DNA of 50,268 nucleotides from Saccoglossus kowalevskii (GCF_000003605.2 NW_003156735.1:476635-526902); one strand, 5' to 3'. Shown: positions 32,801-46,118, counted from the first letter of the stretch. The notes: a model not told the origin generated them from the sequence alone. Numbers and translations: made by a program.

Positions 32801-33720
32801 TGTTCTATTCTTTGTTTTTTTCTTAAAATTGTTAAATTAAATAAGAAATACTCACACACAATTTTTCCCAACTTCACACCTTTTATTGAATTTAACGTTT
32901 TGATGCTGAACATGAAACCCATAAAACCTGTTATACAGTTCCTGTCTTGAATAATTTAAAACCAAACCCTAGAACTTCTAAATTACTACACATTTTACAA
33001 CATAAAACATCAAAATTAAGGATCTTATGTGACCAACTTTCCAAATGACTAGATAACATGCAAGCAGTAGGTCAGTTTTCGTCCCTTCGACATTCTTAGT
33101 TACACTTGCAAGGTCGAACAAAAATAAGATATCTTTCAATGTGTTATAAATAACATTATTTGTTTAGCTACAGGTTTGTAGCTTTGAAAACATGCAATTA
33201 GTAATTTGGTAGTAAGTTGTACATTTGCACTGTCTGCATTCCTCGTTAAATGTATTTTTTATCGCTACCTAGCTACCAAGAATAACTACTCATTTGTGCT
33301 CATAAGGTAATTTCCAGTAAAAATCGTGTTAGTTCAGCAATTTAGTTTGTATTCAAGTGCAAACCATATGGCCTTGTATGTAGGCGTGAGTGGCGCCCTC
33401 ACTGGCCGAACGGCATCAGACCCCACTAACACCTGATAGAATAGTATATGTCTCGTTTGAAAGAACAATACATGTTTGCATTGTTGACACAAATCACAGA
33501 CGGTCTTTAAAAAGATGATAAACATTGGGCGGAAAGTTGCCAGCACTTTATCACACATTATGTCAACAAACAAATAAATTTTGCTCTGACTGGTTATTAT
33601 TAATGTCTGTCACTATCTGACGTTCCTGAAATTTGATTGGTACAAACACTCGTCTGGTAAAGTGAAAAACTACATCGTTCTGTCAGGCGTGTATTCTGTT
33701 AGGAGCAACGTGGATGGCAT
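29840..33720. other. AT-rich region without recognisable genes
   Basis: About 3.9 kb of AT-rich sequence with T-runs and no frame above about 85 codons. The few frames carry no motif. It may be intergenic or a long intron. Confidence 0.6.
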
Positions 33721-33813
33721 AACTCACGTGATTTTGTCAGACCACAAACCAGAAAGGTCTTCCTCAAATAATCGCAATTTAAATATGCAATAAACAGACT
33801 GCACATTTTTTAC

Positions 33814-34086
33814 TTTCCAGCTTTCTCCAAATTCAATAGCATCATTACTGCTAATACCGTCAGGCTTTTTGAAGTCATTACTTTTGTCACCATCAGCATT
33901 TCCCATCAGACCACAGAGTTTGCCGCTGTAATCAGTGCCAGAGAATGATGCTTGTAATATATGTTTCCTCATTGTCCATGTCATTGTGAATGTTGTATCC
34001 TTGGACGTGAAAGTCAGTGTCATCATGTGATCTTCTTTCTGAATTTGTATAGCAGTGGAATCCACACGTCCATCACTGGTACTTCC
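33814..34086 (-). CDS. VWD-domain exon (C-terminal half)
   Basis: Acceptor ATATATAG and donor AAA|GTAAAA bound 273 nt in phase 0-0 (91 codons), open throughout. It encodes DHMMTLTFTSKDTTFTMTW, then SGKLCGLMGNADGDKSNDF and AIEFGESWK. The CGLMGNADGD segment is the CGLCGN-type signature of von Willebrand factor type D domains, with Met in place of the second Cys. It follows the exon at 34183 in matching phase. Later exons of the gene are not identified. Confidence 0.7.
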
Positions 34087-34182
34087 CTATATATCAATAT
34101 ATGCTAGCATGTTAGATATTGTGAACACTATGATGTATGTCTATGTGTTTAGCTTTCCAATATCATTCCTCAAAATACTTAC

Positions 34183-34431
34183 TTTGATTACATCAACGTC
34201 ATTAACAATAGCATACTGGTCTGACAGTAACTTTAAAGGATACTGTTCTTGTCTTGAATAGTTCGATATCATCTCTTTTTTCAAACTTAATTGCCACTTC
34301 AAAATCAGGATATGTGCTGCAGTCTTAAAATAATGTATACCAGCATACACCTTGGAATCTGTATCGACGTCCATCGAAAGTTGTCATATGTGGGTCGCCT
34401 GCTGCAATTGCCTCTTCAGTGGGTACATATA
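34183..34431 (-). pseudogene. VWD-domain exon (N-terminal half) with stop and shift
   Basis: Acceptor ATACATCTCAG and donor AAA|GTAAGT bound 249 nt. It reads AAGDPHMTTFDGRRYRFQG, then CWYTLF, TAA, DCSTYPDFEVAIKFEKRDD, and after a frame change near 34210, YAIVNDVDVIK. GDPHxxTFDG...FxGxCxYxLxxDC is the classic start of a VWD domain. Entry phase 1 and exit phase 0 require a length of 3n+2, but 249 is 3n, which independently confirms an indel. With the TAA this makes two lesions in a single exon. Confidence 0.7.
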
Positions 34432-35452
34432 CTGAGATGTATTAAATAGCATTAATTATGGGCATGTATTGACATGGTATGTTTGCAAACATTCCCAAAC
34501 AGCATGGTATATCTGATAGTTAGAATACAACTAAAATTAATTAACTTACTGATTTTGGACAGAGAAATCTTTGCCTCAAAAACAGTCTAGTTCTCATATT
34601 CAGTCATAAAGTTTTACCAATTTTACAGCTCAGTGATATCTAAATCATTGGTTTGAATTTACTTATCAGGAAATGTAACATAGTGAGGGAACTGTTGAAT
34701 CTAGTTTGGAAAAACACCCATATCCTTGTAAATGGGTAATGTTGAGAACAAAGAATCTAGTTAACATGTACTGCTTGTAACTAATATATCTTGTAAATGT
34801 CGTATTACGTGCCTTAGACAGTCAGAAATACTAGAATAACGATCCCTAACAAGTCATTAAGTGCTGTTAGCGTTCTAATAGCCAAACCTTAACTTTCAGA
34901 TAATATGGTTTATATACAAATAACATGGTTTCCCATTCACCAATAGTTGTGCCTGTTAACCAGAGTGATGATGCAAATCAGCAATAAATTTCATGCACAA
35001 GACAAAGAAAAACACAGAAAGATAATTTGTTTAAGGAAAAATGACATGACAACCAATATGGGAAATCACATCGGGTTCAATCAAAGAAAGACAGTCTTTA
35101 CTATCAGATGACAGACCAAGTGATGGTTGATAATGGGGAAGATGTTGATGGATGGTGTGATTTAAACAATACACACAAAATTAACGGCATTTGCTGGTCA
35201 CATGTATTATAGGCATGCATACATACCCCACTACGCCAGAACTAGCAAGCAGATGTTGCTGTAAGCTAATACTGTTTTGCATTAGATAACTGACACAAAC
35301 ACTACAATTGAACAAATGTATGGCAGATATGTTAACCAGTTTGGAATCCCACATTGCTGCTTGCAGGGACATTTACAATTAATACCATCTGTGAAATGTT
35401 GATAACAAGAAAAGTTTTAAGTGAAGTAAAACATAAGTATATATGTAATTAC

Positions 35453-35714
35453 ATGTGTTTACTGCAATTGCATTGCTGATAACACTGGTCGCATCAGGAT
35501 ATGCTGCTTGTATGTAGATCTCATAGAAACTGTTGGATTTCAGATTTGTCAATACATAAGATCTGGCTGTCCCTGGCACAGATATGGTTTGAAGGGTTTC
35601 ATTGTATTCTACATATGTAATGATGAAAATGATCAGCCACAGGGATTGCCCACCAAGAAAGAGTTATTGTTGTTCCTGTAACATCTGTATCGCTTAACGT
35701 TGGTGCTAGTGCAG
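35453..35714 (-). pseudogene. Fibronectin type III exon 2, one-base frameshift
   Basis: Acceptor TTCACCAG and donor ACAT|GTAATT bound 262 nt, one more than the 261 expected for a phase 1-1 FN3 exon. The frame changes at the A4 run 35626-35629 (T-run on the coding strand). Before it: APTLSDTDVTGTTITLSWW. After it: YVEYNETLQTISVPG, TARSYVLTNLKSNSFYEIYI and SNAIAVNT. The Trp, Tyr, L-x-P/N-x-Y layout fits an FN3 module. A sequencing error in the homopolymer is possible. Confidence 0.7.
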
Positions 35715-35833
35715 CTGGTGAACGAATTATAATTGTAATTATTATTATTTAAATAATAATGTTGGTACATTGTGAGAACTATTTATTTGTGGCACAAATA
35801 TCACTTAACGGAAAGACGAATATAAATACTTAC

Positions 35834-36106
35834 GTGTTAATTGAGAAACCGCATTACTCAGAAGACCTTGTGTCCCAGCATACATTGCATGTACAGTTAT
35901 GGGGTCATACAGTGTGCCGGGGTTCAGATTAATTATCATATAGGAAGTCGCAGACGATGGAACATCTATGGTATGCTGTGTTCCGGATGTGGATTCATCG
36001 TAGGTTATTACGTAACTGTCAGCACCAAGCAGGGCAATCCAAGAAATGGTTATTGTTGTATATGAGACATATGTAATCTGCACAGTGGTTGGTGATGTTG
36101 GTGCAG
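35834..36106 (-). CDS. Fibronectin type III exon 1
   Basis: Acceptor TTCATTCAACAG and donor ACAC|GTAAGT bound 273 nt, phase 1-1 (91 codons), fully open. It reads APTSPTTVQITYVSYTTITI, then SWIALLGADSYVITYDE, then LNPGTLYDPITVHAMYA, GTQGLLSNAVSQLT. This is a complete FN3 beta-sandwich module with the core Trp, the conserved Leu of strand E and the Tyr region (here LYDP). It is the second exon of the secreted FN3-VWD protein whose signal exon lies at 38241. Confidence 0.75.
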
Positions 36107-36109
36107 CTG

Positions 36110-37395
36110 TTGAATGAAATAAATAAGAGATGATGCACGTATAGCCATGTCAAGTTATATGTGCGATTTGATGTGATTCAGCTGGTTGAGAAACTTCCGT
36201 AAACACGCTACTGGTGTACACGTACAAAATAATAACACATCCACAATTTGACTACATATGAAATACTAACACTTGCAACATAAAAGTAGTTTTCGAGAAG
36301 AAGTCTAAAATTCCCCTTCAAATGAATTCACTAAAAATCACAATCATAAGAAGATAATATCATCATAAAATAATATATCATGTTATAAAATATTCACCGA
36401 ACGTCAAAGAAGTTATATCATAGCTATCAGAAATATTTATGCTTTAATACCAAATACCAAATTGAAATGAGCACTATTTAAAAAAAATGCTCTTAATTGG
36501 AGATTTCAAATTAGCGTACCCGACTGTAAATAAAACATCGCACATGGGGAAAATGTAAGTTCATGAACATAACACAAGTACAGACTGCACAGGATGATTA
36601 CACTAATCAGTTACAGTCAGTTGCAAATGATTTACCCCTTGGATGAATGATGAAAAATACAAAGAATTGCGCCCAAGTGCATAACAATTATGATAGCGAG
36701 AATTACAGGCACAACACTATATTAGTAGTAGGCAATATTAGTAGTTTTCGTTTTCTACGTCTAAAGGTTAAATGATTATTTCCACAAAAGATCAAGAATT
36801 GGTTTGATGCTGAATGTGACAACGGAATACAAAGAAAATTGAAAATATCTGAACAAGGAATGATTCCGTATCACAGCGTAGGTCAGAGGATGAGAGTGGC
36901 TCTGAGGTAATTACGATGAATATTCGTTAAAATGCCTGGCACAGGGGAGAGCCCGCCCTTTACTAAAGATTCGCTTAGAAGTTGGTTTATGTGATCGGGT
37001 TACACCAATTAATGCATTCCATGCAATTTTTTCGAAACACGGAACAAAAAGTGCTGCGGAATAAAAACCAACAAATATGGTGGAAGAGGCCAATAAATTA
37101 TGAATTTTCGACGTCAGCTGACACGACTGAAGTTAGCTCATTGGTTTAGCATTTTCACACATGATCCCGCCACAATACATTGGGAAATGTATCTACCTGA
37201 TGAGGCACACTTTCAGAAACTAGTTCAATATTTACACAGCAATAACACAGCAAATAAACGAGTTTGCAAAAGTAAACATCCATCACTTGATGCTGTATTC
37301 AAACAATCTGGTTCGTGCTTCTGTGATGAATTTGTTTTTGCGTATCTGTTGATCGACTTATTTAGCTGATTACTAGAGAATGGCTGTGTTATATA
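36110..37395. other. Intron 1 sequence; hypothetical ORF inside
   Basis: This lies in the first intron of the FN3-VWD gene. An 89-codon frame on + at 37100-37369 (MNFRRQLTRLKLAHW...) has no known motif and stops just before the LTR-like repeat. I see no splice evidence for it. Confidence 0.35.
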
Positions 37396-37957
37396 TGTCA
37401 TCGTTTAGACTCATGCGAGGTCCTGGACGGAACTCGACTCAGTGATTTGGAACTAATTACGATATAACCGTCGCTATCCGGACTACTATTTCTTACAGTT
37501 GGTATTCGCAGTTACTAATATTTTGTGAATGATTAAACAAAATAAATGACGTGTTCAGTACTTAGTGTGATTGGCTGTATGATTGAAGGTTACGCCCTAG
37601 AGTTTTTATACTGCTTTGTAATTGGTTAAGGTTTTGAAAGTGAATAAAGTTGTTTTAGTTGGTCTTGGCGAGTACACCACGAGAGACGCAGTCTTGGGGC
37701 AGTCTAGAGAGATTCTTGGGTCAGCCTTGTGATAGTCTTGAGGCCTTTTCCCCAGGGCGCTGTGTCTTATAGAGTACTCGACTGACCGACTAAAGACGAG
37801 AGGTGAAACGTATTTCGTTGTGCGTGTCTATTTGACTGTAAAGTTTAAGTGACTTTCCCGGTCCCGTACCTCAAGCAGACGCGATATAGAGCCCAGACGA
37901 GTCCCCCCTATCACGTGTGGAGAACCTCAGAGGAGAAGAATCCCCCCTGATACTTCA
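37396..37957 (+). repeat. LTR-like dispersed repeat, copy 2
   Basis: It matches 3657-4079 over most of its length and in the same orientation, starting TGTCATC and ending TACTTCA. An extra ~90 bp (37874-37950, including CCCAGACGAGTCC and CACGTGTGGAGAACC) lies before the shared end. It is located in intron 1 of the FN3-VWD gene, antisense to it. No target duplication is seen. Confidence 0.55.
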
Positions 37958-38240
37958 GTAATCATCGCAAAATTGGCGTTCAAAATAAATCAGCTTTGGG
38001 GGAATTAGTAAGCTAAAATATAAATTTATTTACTTCGAATCAGTAATAAATTATATATTAACATCCATTTGCTAAGGTTAGCAGATTTCTACTCTAATTT
38101 CGAATGCAAAATATAGGGTACGCGATTTCACGCTCTTTACTATATAATAATATAATTAGACGACGGTTTCTTTGAACCAGATAGTTACTTAAATCTAGAT
38201 GCAGATAGTCAAACGAAAATACGTTAAAGGTTTTACTCAC

Positions 38241-38298
38241 TTGCTCCAATAATGTTATACAGCACCAGCACAAGAACGATTTGGTGAATCTTGTCCAT
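38241..38298 (-). CDS. Signal-peptide exon of the FN3-VWD gene
   Basis: ATG at 38298 encodes MDKIHQIVLVLVLYNIIGA and reaches GCAA|GTGAGT in phase 1, matching the phase-1 acceptor of the FN3 exon at 36106. The short basic start, 12-residue hydrophobic core and small residues at the end make a typical secretory signal. A TATA box lies about 115 bp upstream. The secreted product would be signal, FN3, FN3, VWD. Its role is unknown, with matrix, mucus or immune functions all possible. Confidence 0.65.
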
Positions 38299-38411
38299 GG
38301 CTACACGATTGGTATGCAAATTACGTTTGTCTGACGCATTACAAAACAAAAGTCTAGACTGTCGTGGAATAATACACAACGCACGGACAGACAGTGTGAT
38401 GAAACCCCTTC

Positions 38412-38419
38412 TTTATAAA
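38412..38419 (-). promoter_or_regulatory. TATA box of the FN3-VWD gene
   Basis: CTTTATAAAG at 38411-38420 (TTTATAAA core, palindromic) lies 114 nt before ATG 38298, leaving room for a 5' UTR of about 80 nt. Confidence 0.45.
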
Positions 38420-38420
38420 G

Positions 38421-41400
38421 AGAAATAAAAAACGCCCGATACAATATATTGATCTTTAGCATCGAAAGCAGTATGGCGATAGTGGTTCGCGTTCGAAAAG
38501 TGGGATAATTTTTAACATGGAATAACGGACATAAAATAAATCTTGATTCAGGTTACTTTCTGTTGTTAATTGGATTAAAACAGTTATATTTGCTAACAAC
38601 TGGATCGTACATCTGTGTAAAAAATGCATGAATTTTAACTCTAATTTGGGCAGCGAATACTGCGTCTACAACTGCGTCAGCTGCGTCAGCTGCCTCGCCG
38701 TGTTTATTGAACCAGAGAGTATCCAGAACGAAGCAAACAAACTTGAACAGTCACCTGCGTTACTGCATTTTCTTATTTTTAAAAATAGAGTCTGGCACAC
38801 AATTACATATCGTCCATTGGTAATACACTGGGCCAGTGTAGAATTTATCATCAGGTTTTACGGCAAGTTGGGCATTTAATGGGGGAATTTTAATGGAAAC
38901 ATCTATAACATATCGAAAGCTTGGAACGTCACCTGTCTATTACAAAGCACACAAAAGTGAAAAAATGAAAAATACAGGCTCAAAATTAAATTAAGTTTTA
39001 ATATATGTTTATGCAATGCATTCTCTATGGCACATCCCGTGATGTTTATTTGACTGAGGAACACTGGCTAGAGCGGAAGTCGGCCATCTTGTCCACTCAT
39101 TTCTGGCGATGATACGAGTTGAATGTGGCAACCAGCTGAAATATGTGGCTTATTTAGGAAAACCCTCTCTATTCACTAACGTGTGACACGCGATGATTAA
39201 TGCTCATTAAACAACACGTTGGAATCGACCATTTAAATAAGTTGGGGAAGGCCAGAAAAGTAAAATTGCGGGCATGATACAGACACAATAAAAATACGTA
39301 CAGAAAAAATACTGGAATATCCAAAAAAGCATGATTTTCAGATAATTTGTAATTTTCTAAAAGAATAATTATGTTCAGATAATTTACCGCGGGAAATTTA
39401 CACTGGTCATACATGATTTCGAACAAAATGTCGACTCGCCCGCTAATTTATCTGCGTCGTGTCTAACTTATTACTCATTTACATTGGTGAGAGTTTCATT
39501 CATTTATGAACATGTGTAGACACTCATACCGCCCGCATAACAGATGGGACTTTACTGAGTGTGCGCAGCTACCAAAATAGTGAATAACCAATATTAAGTG
39601 AGCTCGTTGTCTCAGTTGTGCACAACTTTACCCATTATAGTATGTTGCCATCCCGGGATACATCATACAAATATATACGTCCAACGTTATTGTGTGCTCA
39701 TGAAAAATTAGGTTCCGCATTTAATGAATGTTTTGTTAACTACTCTGCAGCTGGTATTGAACAAATATTCGTTCAAATTGTACCAGAGGCGAATCAAGAT
39801 CAGTAGCCGCCATTTCACATGTATGGTAGTCTAACGACCAGGGAACCCGCAAATGTTTCTGTTAAATACTGTAGTTCCAAGTGTGGAAAAATTTATTATG
39901 CACTTAGATGAAATTATATTTTTACTAAATGATACATCGTCGGTGATACTCCAAATCGATTCAGTTTTGCAATGCCATATAGGGAACACAATGGAAATGG
40001 TGTTTATTCAGGATTACGATTCATTGAAAGTACATTCTAAGTGCAAATGTGGGCAACTACGCCAATTGACTTTGTCGTCATATAAATAGCATCGAGAAAT
40101 ATTTCATGTTCATTGGTAATTTCTGTTTTGCAGTCGTTCAAAATATTTGTTTCCATAAAACGTTTAATTCCAATATAGACTGGTTAAGCAGTTTATAGTG
40201 TGCGTCAAATAAAATGAGGTTTTTGAATTTTTGTGAATGGCGGATCAGAATGTTCGTTATTGTTAGCGGGGAATTGCACATTTCTCAACCAACAATCGCG
40301 AATCGCCTGTGATGGTGAGGGTAAGACTTCGTCATCTGTTCCGGTAAGGCGTTCGTTTCAACACAGATTCCATATGTTGGTTTAAGATAATAGGATGGCC
40401 GACAAACCTATCACTAACATATCCATATACCGCGTGAGGGCGGCATTACATATGTTATCAATGCATATGGATTGTACGTAATACAATGGATGGTTCCGTG
40501 TCAGTCTACCCGGCAGTCATACAACATATCGTTGATAAATCTAAGCATTACTAAACTAGTTTTACTGTTTTGTTGTAATGACATTGACGAACAGAAGACA
40601 GTAAGATATTATCAGGGCTATAGCGGTCGTGTAGAACAGTGTGTTATACCGCGCCACTTTGAATCTCTTTTCTCTTCCTCTTCTATAACCCTACTTTCTA
40701 CTCTAGTAGTGCCTAATCCAAAATGTGTACTGTTGCAAACATATATTTTACATCATTGTCTTATTAATATTTTAAAATTAAGATTTGTAATTTGTAATTT
40801 TTGTAATTCATATTTTTGTCATGATTATTTTGATAAGCGCTTGGTTGTTTCGTGATTCGTGGCTTGTGAATTGTTGCTGCGTGATTTGCGATTTGTTTAC
40901 TACCTACTCACTTCAAACCGATTTCGTGTATGCTGTGTCGCCTTGTTGGAATGACACAAAAGAGCAAAAAATGGGCTATTGATGAACGATGTATTAAGGT
41001 CGCGAGAAGGGTTTGATGACTTTTTGTATAATGCATTCTCTATTTATTGTCTTATTTAGAATCGTATATGATTCAAAAGCCTCACTATAGAAATACAAGT
41101 TCCCACAAACTTGACAGTCATTGTTTACCTAAGTACCACGTGACAACAACAATGGCGAACCTCGTAAAAATGACTAAATCCGCGATTGCGAGAACACATT
41201 AATGAATTTTTTTGTGACAATTACGCCATACAGTGTCAATTAAGTCAATCATAGAAATCAAGTCCATTGAAATTTGTCCCGGAAATCAAAACACATTCCT
41301 CCAATTACTACGAAGGTTTGTGTTTTTGTGCCTTAACTAATTCCTTTTCTGTCACCTCACTTACGTCTGAGTCTCTATTTATCTAGGAGTATCAAGACAA

Positions 41401-44400
41401 ATTGTTTAAAAGGTGTTAGAATTTAAACAAAAATGAAACAATGTTGATTCCATAGTTTCTCTAAAATTGTGTAGTTATCACCTACACAAATAAAGTGAAT
41501 AATTAATCTCATTTCTTAATTGAAAATCATTAATAGTTCAATTAGTTTCCTAAATAGAAATAGTTAGAAATTTGCAACCATGCAACTACATGATATGATA
41601 AGTGAAAATGATAAGAGAACGATAAAACGAATGATAAACGAGAACATATATTTGAATAAATGAAACTTGATGAATATGTGTAAACTGACACAAACTAGAG
41701 TATTAGTTTATTTGCTAATCGAACACCATTGTATTATGTTATTCGATATTGTGGATATATATTTAAATATATAATCAAAACTAATAAATTTGGAACTCAT
41801 TTAATATTGATGTGTACGTGTGTGTCATAAAGAAAGGTTGTAATTTACATTTCTATACATTTATAATCTTCATTGAAATATTTCATATGTAATACAATAA
41901 AATATAAAAAAACTACGTTGGAACAAAGAACAAGATACACATACTGTCTGATGAATGATTGTCATGTGTGCCAAGGGTGCTGCTTGAACGTATCTCGAAC
42001 GCCAGCCAAAAGTTATCCATTCGATGTCTATTTCAACGGGTTTAAGTACATCTTAATTTGAAATCAAGTGCAAGGTGATAGTTATGGAGTTTGGAAGCGA
42101 CACCCCCGAAAATAGTCAAAGAGCTAAAACCAAAAGAAGTACGCTCTCTAGACGGACGTTAACGTAGACGGACGTTATTCTGCTCTCAGCTGAACACTTC
42201 ATTCATTTCAGCTCCCGAAATCTCGAATCATAGTGTTACACGGACTATTTCCTAATATTTTTAAGTAAATCAAGAATGACCAATGTTCGAAGAAACAATT
42301 TGCTGCGCCAGCGTGCGACAAGACCACTGTAGATAGTGTAATAAGCCACAGAAAAGACAGTCCCTTCTTTTGTTACTGCTCGTGAATAATTGGTGAAAGA
42401 AACACAAAATACGACAGGAAGCTAATCACCAGCAACAGAGTATACAGATAATATGCTATTATTTAAATGTTCCAAAAATAAACATTATGCAAATATCCAC
42501 AAAACGGCAGTTGAAGTTATTTATAAACACTAATTTGATTGTGCAGCGTCTTACCGAAATTTCGATCTTTAGAAAAGTGGCCCAGGATGGCGTGTCTAAA
42601 TTAATCGTCTCATTAATGTTTAGAAAAATCAGGGGAAAAACTGTAAATCATGCATAAATCATATTCGAAGTCAGCCTGTGGCAAGTCTTGGGTTTACTGT
42701 AATGTCAAAAATTCTGAAATATAATTATATGGTTAGCAAACTAATTTCCCCACAAAACGACCTAGAATGTAAATCAAAATGTTTTTTTTTCACGCATCAT
42801 GTCAATAATTTCTTTGGTAGTGTAATTTAAATATGGCTGGTAGTTTTATGTAGATATGGCTGTCATAAAAAATGGAGAATTATACATTTTAGTATAGGCA
42901 ATATTAGAAATAATGTGTTTACATGGATTCATTCGTTATTTTTTTTACGCCTCCTTCTTTCTCTGTAAAACAACTTATCATATGAATGACCTGCCCTAGC
43001 TATGTGAATCATTACAGAACAATGTTTGCATGAACTATATTGTTATGGTAGCGAACCTTAATTTTTAGCACGCTGTTTTTGGTAAAATCAAGTTCCATTA
43101 TGGTTTCTCATACATCGTTTTTTTTTACATTTTGTCTGATATTTATTTATTGCTCGTTGCACTCATTAATTGTAGACGTGCTATAGCAAACTCAAAGTCT
43201 AAATAATTGCTTACACACGCAGATGTCCTATGGCAGGATACATGTTTGATAAGAAAATGACAGCTGTAATCAGAACAATAATGAAAATAAAAACTATCAA
43301 ATCTATATATTTGTAGAAAGTATTTGGACTGATATTTTCACAAAACATGTTTTATGTTGTGTTAATATGGTCTCATAGATAATTATAAACAAATGTGATA
43401 ATTAAGCACCTTGAATGAAAACATTAATATCCATGCTGGCAAACAAATTACAAAATTGTGAAGAACACATCATGGAGGTAGTTTTCTAATTATTCGATTA
43501 CATAAAAAAATATTTAAAAAGTAAAGGAGCACATTCTTACAAAATAAAACAAACCACCTTGAATACACTCAACAATCAAACAATCAAAAGAATCAACATT
43601 TTTGAAAAAAATCGAAAATGAAGTAAACTGCGCTTTTGTGAATCTGTAGTTCTGACACGTTTAACACTCGTAGTAAGTTTGATTAACAAGGAATACATAG
43701 TTTGAAACGTTGTTATGAACGTGAGATAAGGATTTCCGTTGATATTTCAGCGTATTTTTTATCGTTTTCAGGAGACTTCCTTCCTTTGTGAAAAACCGTT
43801 GTTTATATTGTATCTATAGGTGTATGTAATTGATAAACATAAGGATTAATCCCCATTCACCCTAATTTAAGCTTTTATAGTTAGGTTTGACAGTCATTAA
43901 TATTATTAAAACAGTACTTATATAGCGTACTGTGACACAATAACGTGTGCATTTGTTAAGAGAGAAAAGATGCATCGATGCCCTAAACTGAATTCGAGTG
44001 CCACTGTATTGAAGTTACTTCGGAAACGGAGGTACACAATTTATGTCGAATTTGGGGGCCGTTGTGGTTATTATATTGACCTGTATACGATGATAAATTT
44101 TAAATGTACTGTATAGAATCTAAGAATAGATTCGCTGCATGTTCCAACATATTTAAATGCGTAACTATTATTGCTTGATTGAAATTTGTACACGAAAACA
44201 CAGAACATGTGGTCAACCGAAACATGCCTATCTATGCCCGCCATAACGCACAGTTATTAAAAATATAAGGATCCCATAATTCACACCAGCATTCACGTCA
44301 GAAATTCTTACAAGTCGCTGTGTCTCTGATATAGACAATGTTTCGCCTAACTATATATTTCTTTCATTTCATTCTGCGCAAAGTTATCATTTCTGGGTAA

Positions 44401-45655
44401 TGTGAAATGTCATAATTATTAACAATTATTGAACTAATATTGCAGGATAACTTAAAATTGACTTAATCGCGAATTTGTTTAATTTGAAATGAGATACAAC
44501 TTGAATACAGTTGGCCGAGCACGATAATTATTTTATTTTGTTTAGGACGCCAATACACTTTCACATCGATGCTGTACATTGCCTCCGCTACATTCAAAGT
44601 TCAACAACGTATACATGCATATAACAACCTCAACTGACGTTCAATTTGACAAAGATAGCGACTCTGACTACTTTGAACTAATAAGAATAAAATAACATAT
44701 AAAACTTAAAGGTTCAATACACCTGCCCCGGGCAAGTGTTTATTGGAGGTGTGACTATGGTAATGAGTTCTGTTAAGGTAGCGACCAGGGAAATATGGAG
44801 TTTGCACATTAATAATTCCTGGAGAGCCATGCATAAAGCTACCCCCATAACGTATATATATTCTGAATATCTTGAATATCGGGGAATACAACTGACCATA
44901 TTGACAACTAACCATATTGTGTACCCAATGTTGCCGAATTGATCACGTGACACGTGCAAAACCCTCGAAACATTGATAATCCCTCGCTATCTCGAAGACG
45001 CTGTGAGATCATATCCGACCAAAAATGTGTGAATGAACGAAGTGTGAACTGTTTTCTGAAAGTGCATCTAGAAATTTGTATCGGGTATTATCTCTTTATC
45101 ATGTGTCCATCCTATTTCCCGTGCAATTATTGAATCTTGCCTTTCAGGAGTTATTATTCATGCAAAAAAAATATGAGACTAAATCTAGACGCACTTCTTT
45201 AGATCATGTTCTCAAATATCCGGTGTAGAAATTTCAAAACGCTAACGAAGATTTGAGGGAGGGACAAAGGAGTTGTCCCATGTCGCACTACCAAGTGAAG
45301 AAAAATGCAAAAAAACATGTTTGTGACAGTTTTTTTGTCAATAAATTTGTCAAAATTTAGTTTCCAAGCCATTTAAAAAATTGGTTATTTGGTGCCCACT
45401 ACTATATCCTCGTCGACGATATAGTCTCATCAAGAACAATCAAGTGAAAATCGGTAAAATCGGTAAAAAATAACGATTTGTCGCGGTCTCCCGCTATACA
45501 AACTCCATGTGTCAATAGTTGAGTAATCGATGTAAAGTGTCGAGGGCGTGTTTAAGTTGTTATGTAAATCAATAAACATTGAGGTCTGCTAATACCAAGA
45601 GCTTATTTACCTAGACTTGGTTAGAAGTGGTTGAGATAAGACCCGAGAGATAAGA
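38421..45655. other. Region without recognisable genes
   Basis: Mostly AT-rich, with frames up to 127 codons (40472-40855) but no domain, splice pattern or repeat family I can support. A closely spaced direct repeat of AGACGGACGTTA lies at about 42149 and 42165. Confidence 0.5.
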
Positions 45656-45660
45656 GCAGT

Positions 45661-45798
45661 ATGATGAAAAACACTGGGAAACGAAAGGGTTTGGCAACCG
45701 GAGACAACCACGAATCTGAACAACAAAAAAAGAAATGCAAGAGTAACACCTCGAGAGTTGTCAACGAAGTCAGAGAAACATGTCTCGTATTTTACTAA
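45661..45798 (+). CDS. Short Lys-rich hypothetical ORF or first exon
   Basis: ATG 45661 opens 45 codons: MMKNTGKRKGLATGDNHESE, QQKKKCKSNTSRVVNEVRET, then CLVFY and TAA. The basic, nuclear-signal-like KKKCK stretch and purine-rich coding feel suggest a real N-terminus, perhaps spliced. No partner exon was found. Confidence 0.25.
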   Translation: MMKNTGKRKGLATGDNHESEQQKKKCKSNTSRVVNEVRETCLVFY

Positions 45799-46088
45799 AT
45801 AATATAATCAATTTAATAACGTGTAATAAATGCAACGGTAATCGAGTATCTAATCGCGAATCTAAAAAAAAATCAACCAAACTGTTATATCACCAAAATC
45901 TCGGTAATTCCGACCAACCCTGTCTGATTACAGGTTTCTGTACTACACTACTCGTCGAGTGTGGGCGAGGTCAGGTTTGCGTCCGCGTAATTTGAATGAA
46001 CTAAAATAATATTTACGTCACATAATAAAACCGGACGCAACGTTTTTGCCGGTCATTGAGAAAAAACAATTATAAAACAAAGGACAGA

Positions 46089-46118
46089 CCCCCCCCCCCC
46101 ACCCCACCCCCCACCCAC
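46089..46118. other. C-rich tract (G-quadruplex potential on - strand)
   Basis: Twelve C, then A-separated runs of four, six and three C. On the minus strand this gives four or more G-runs of at least three. Confidence 0.7.

Noticed and set aside
40472-40855. 127-codon open frame
   Set aside because: Low-complexity hydrophobic tail, no motif and no splice or promoter signals, in an AT-rich gene-free region.
44706-44959. Minus-strand frames with GIINVQTPYFPGRYLNRT, somewhat like the start of a CUB domain
   Set aside because: The frame breaks at once, no CUB Cys or Trp is in place, and all three overlapping frames are open by chance in this stretch.
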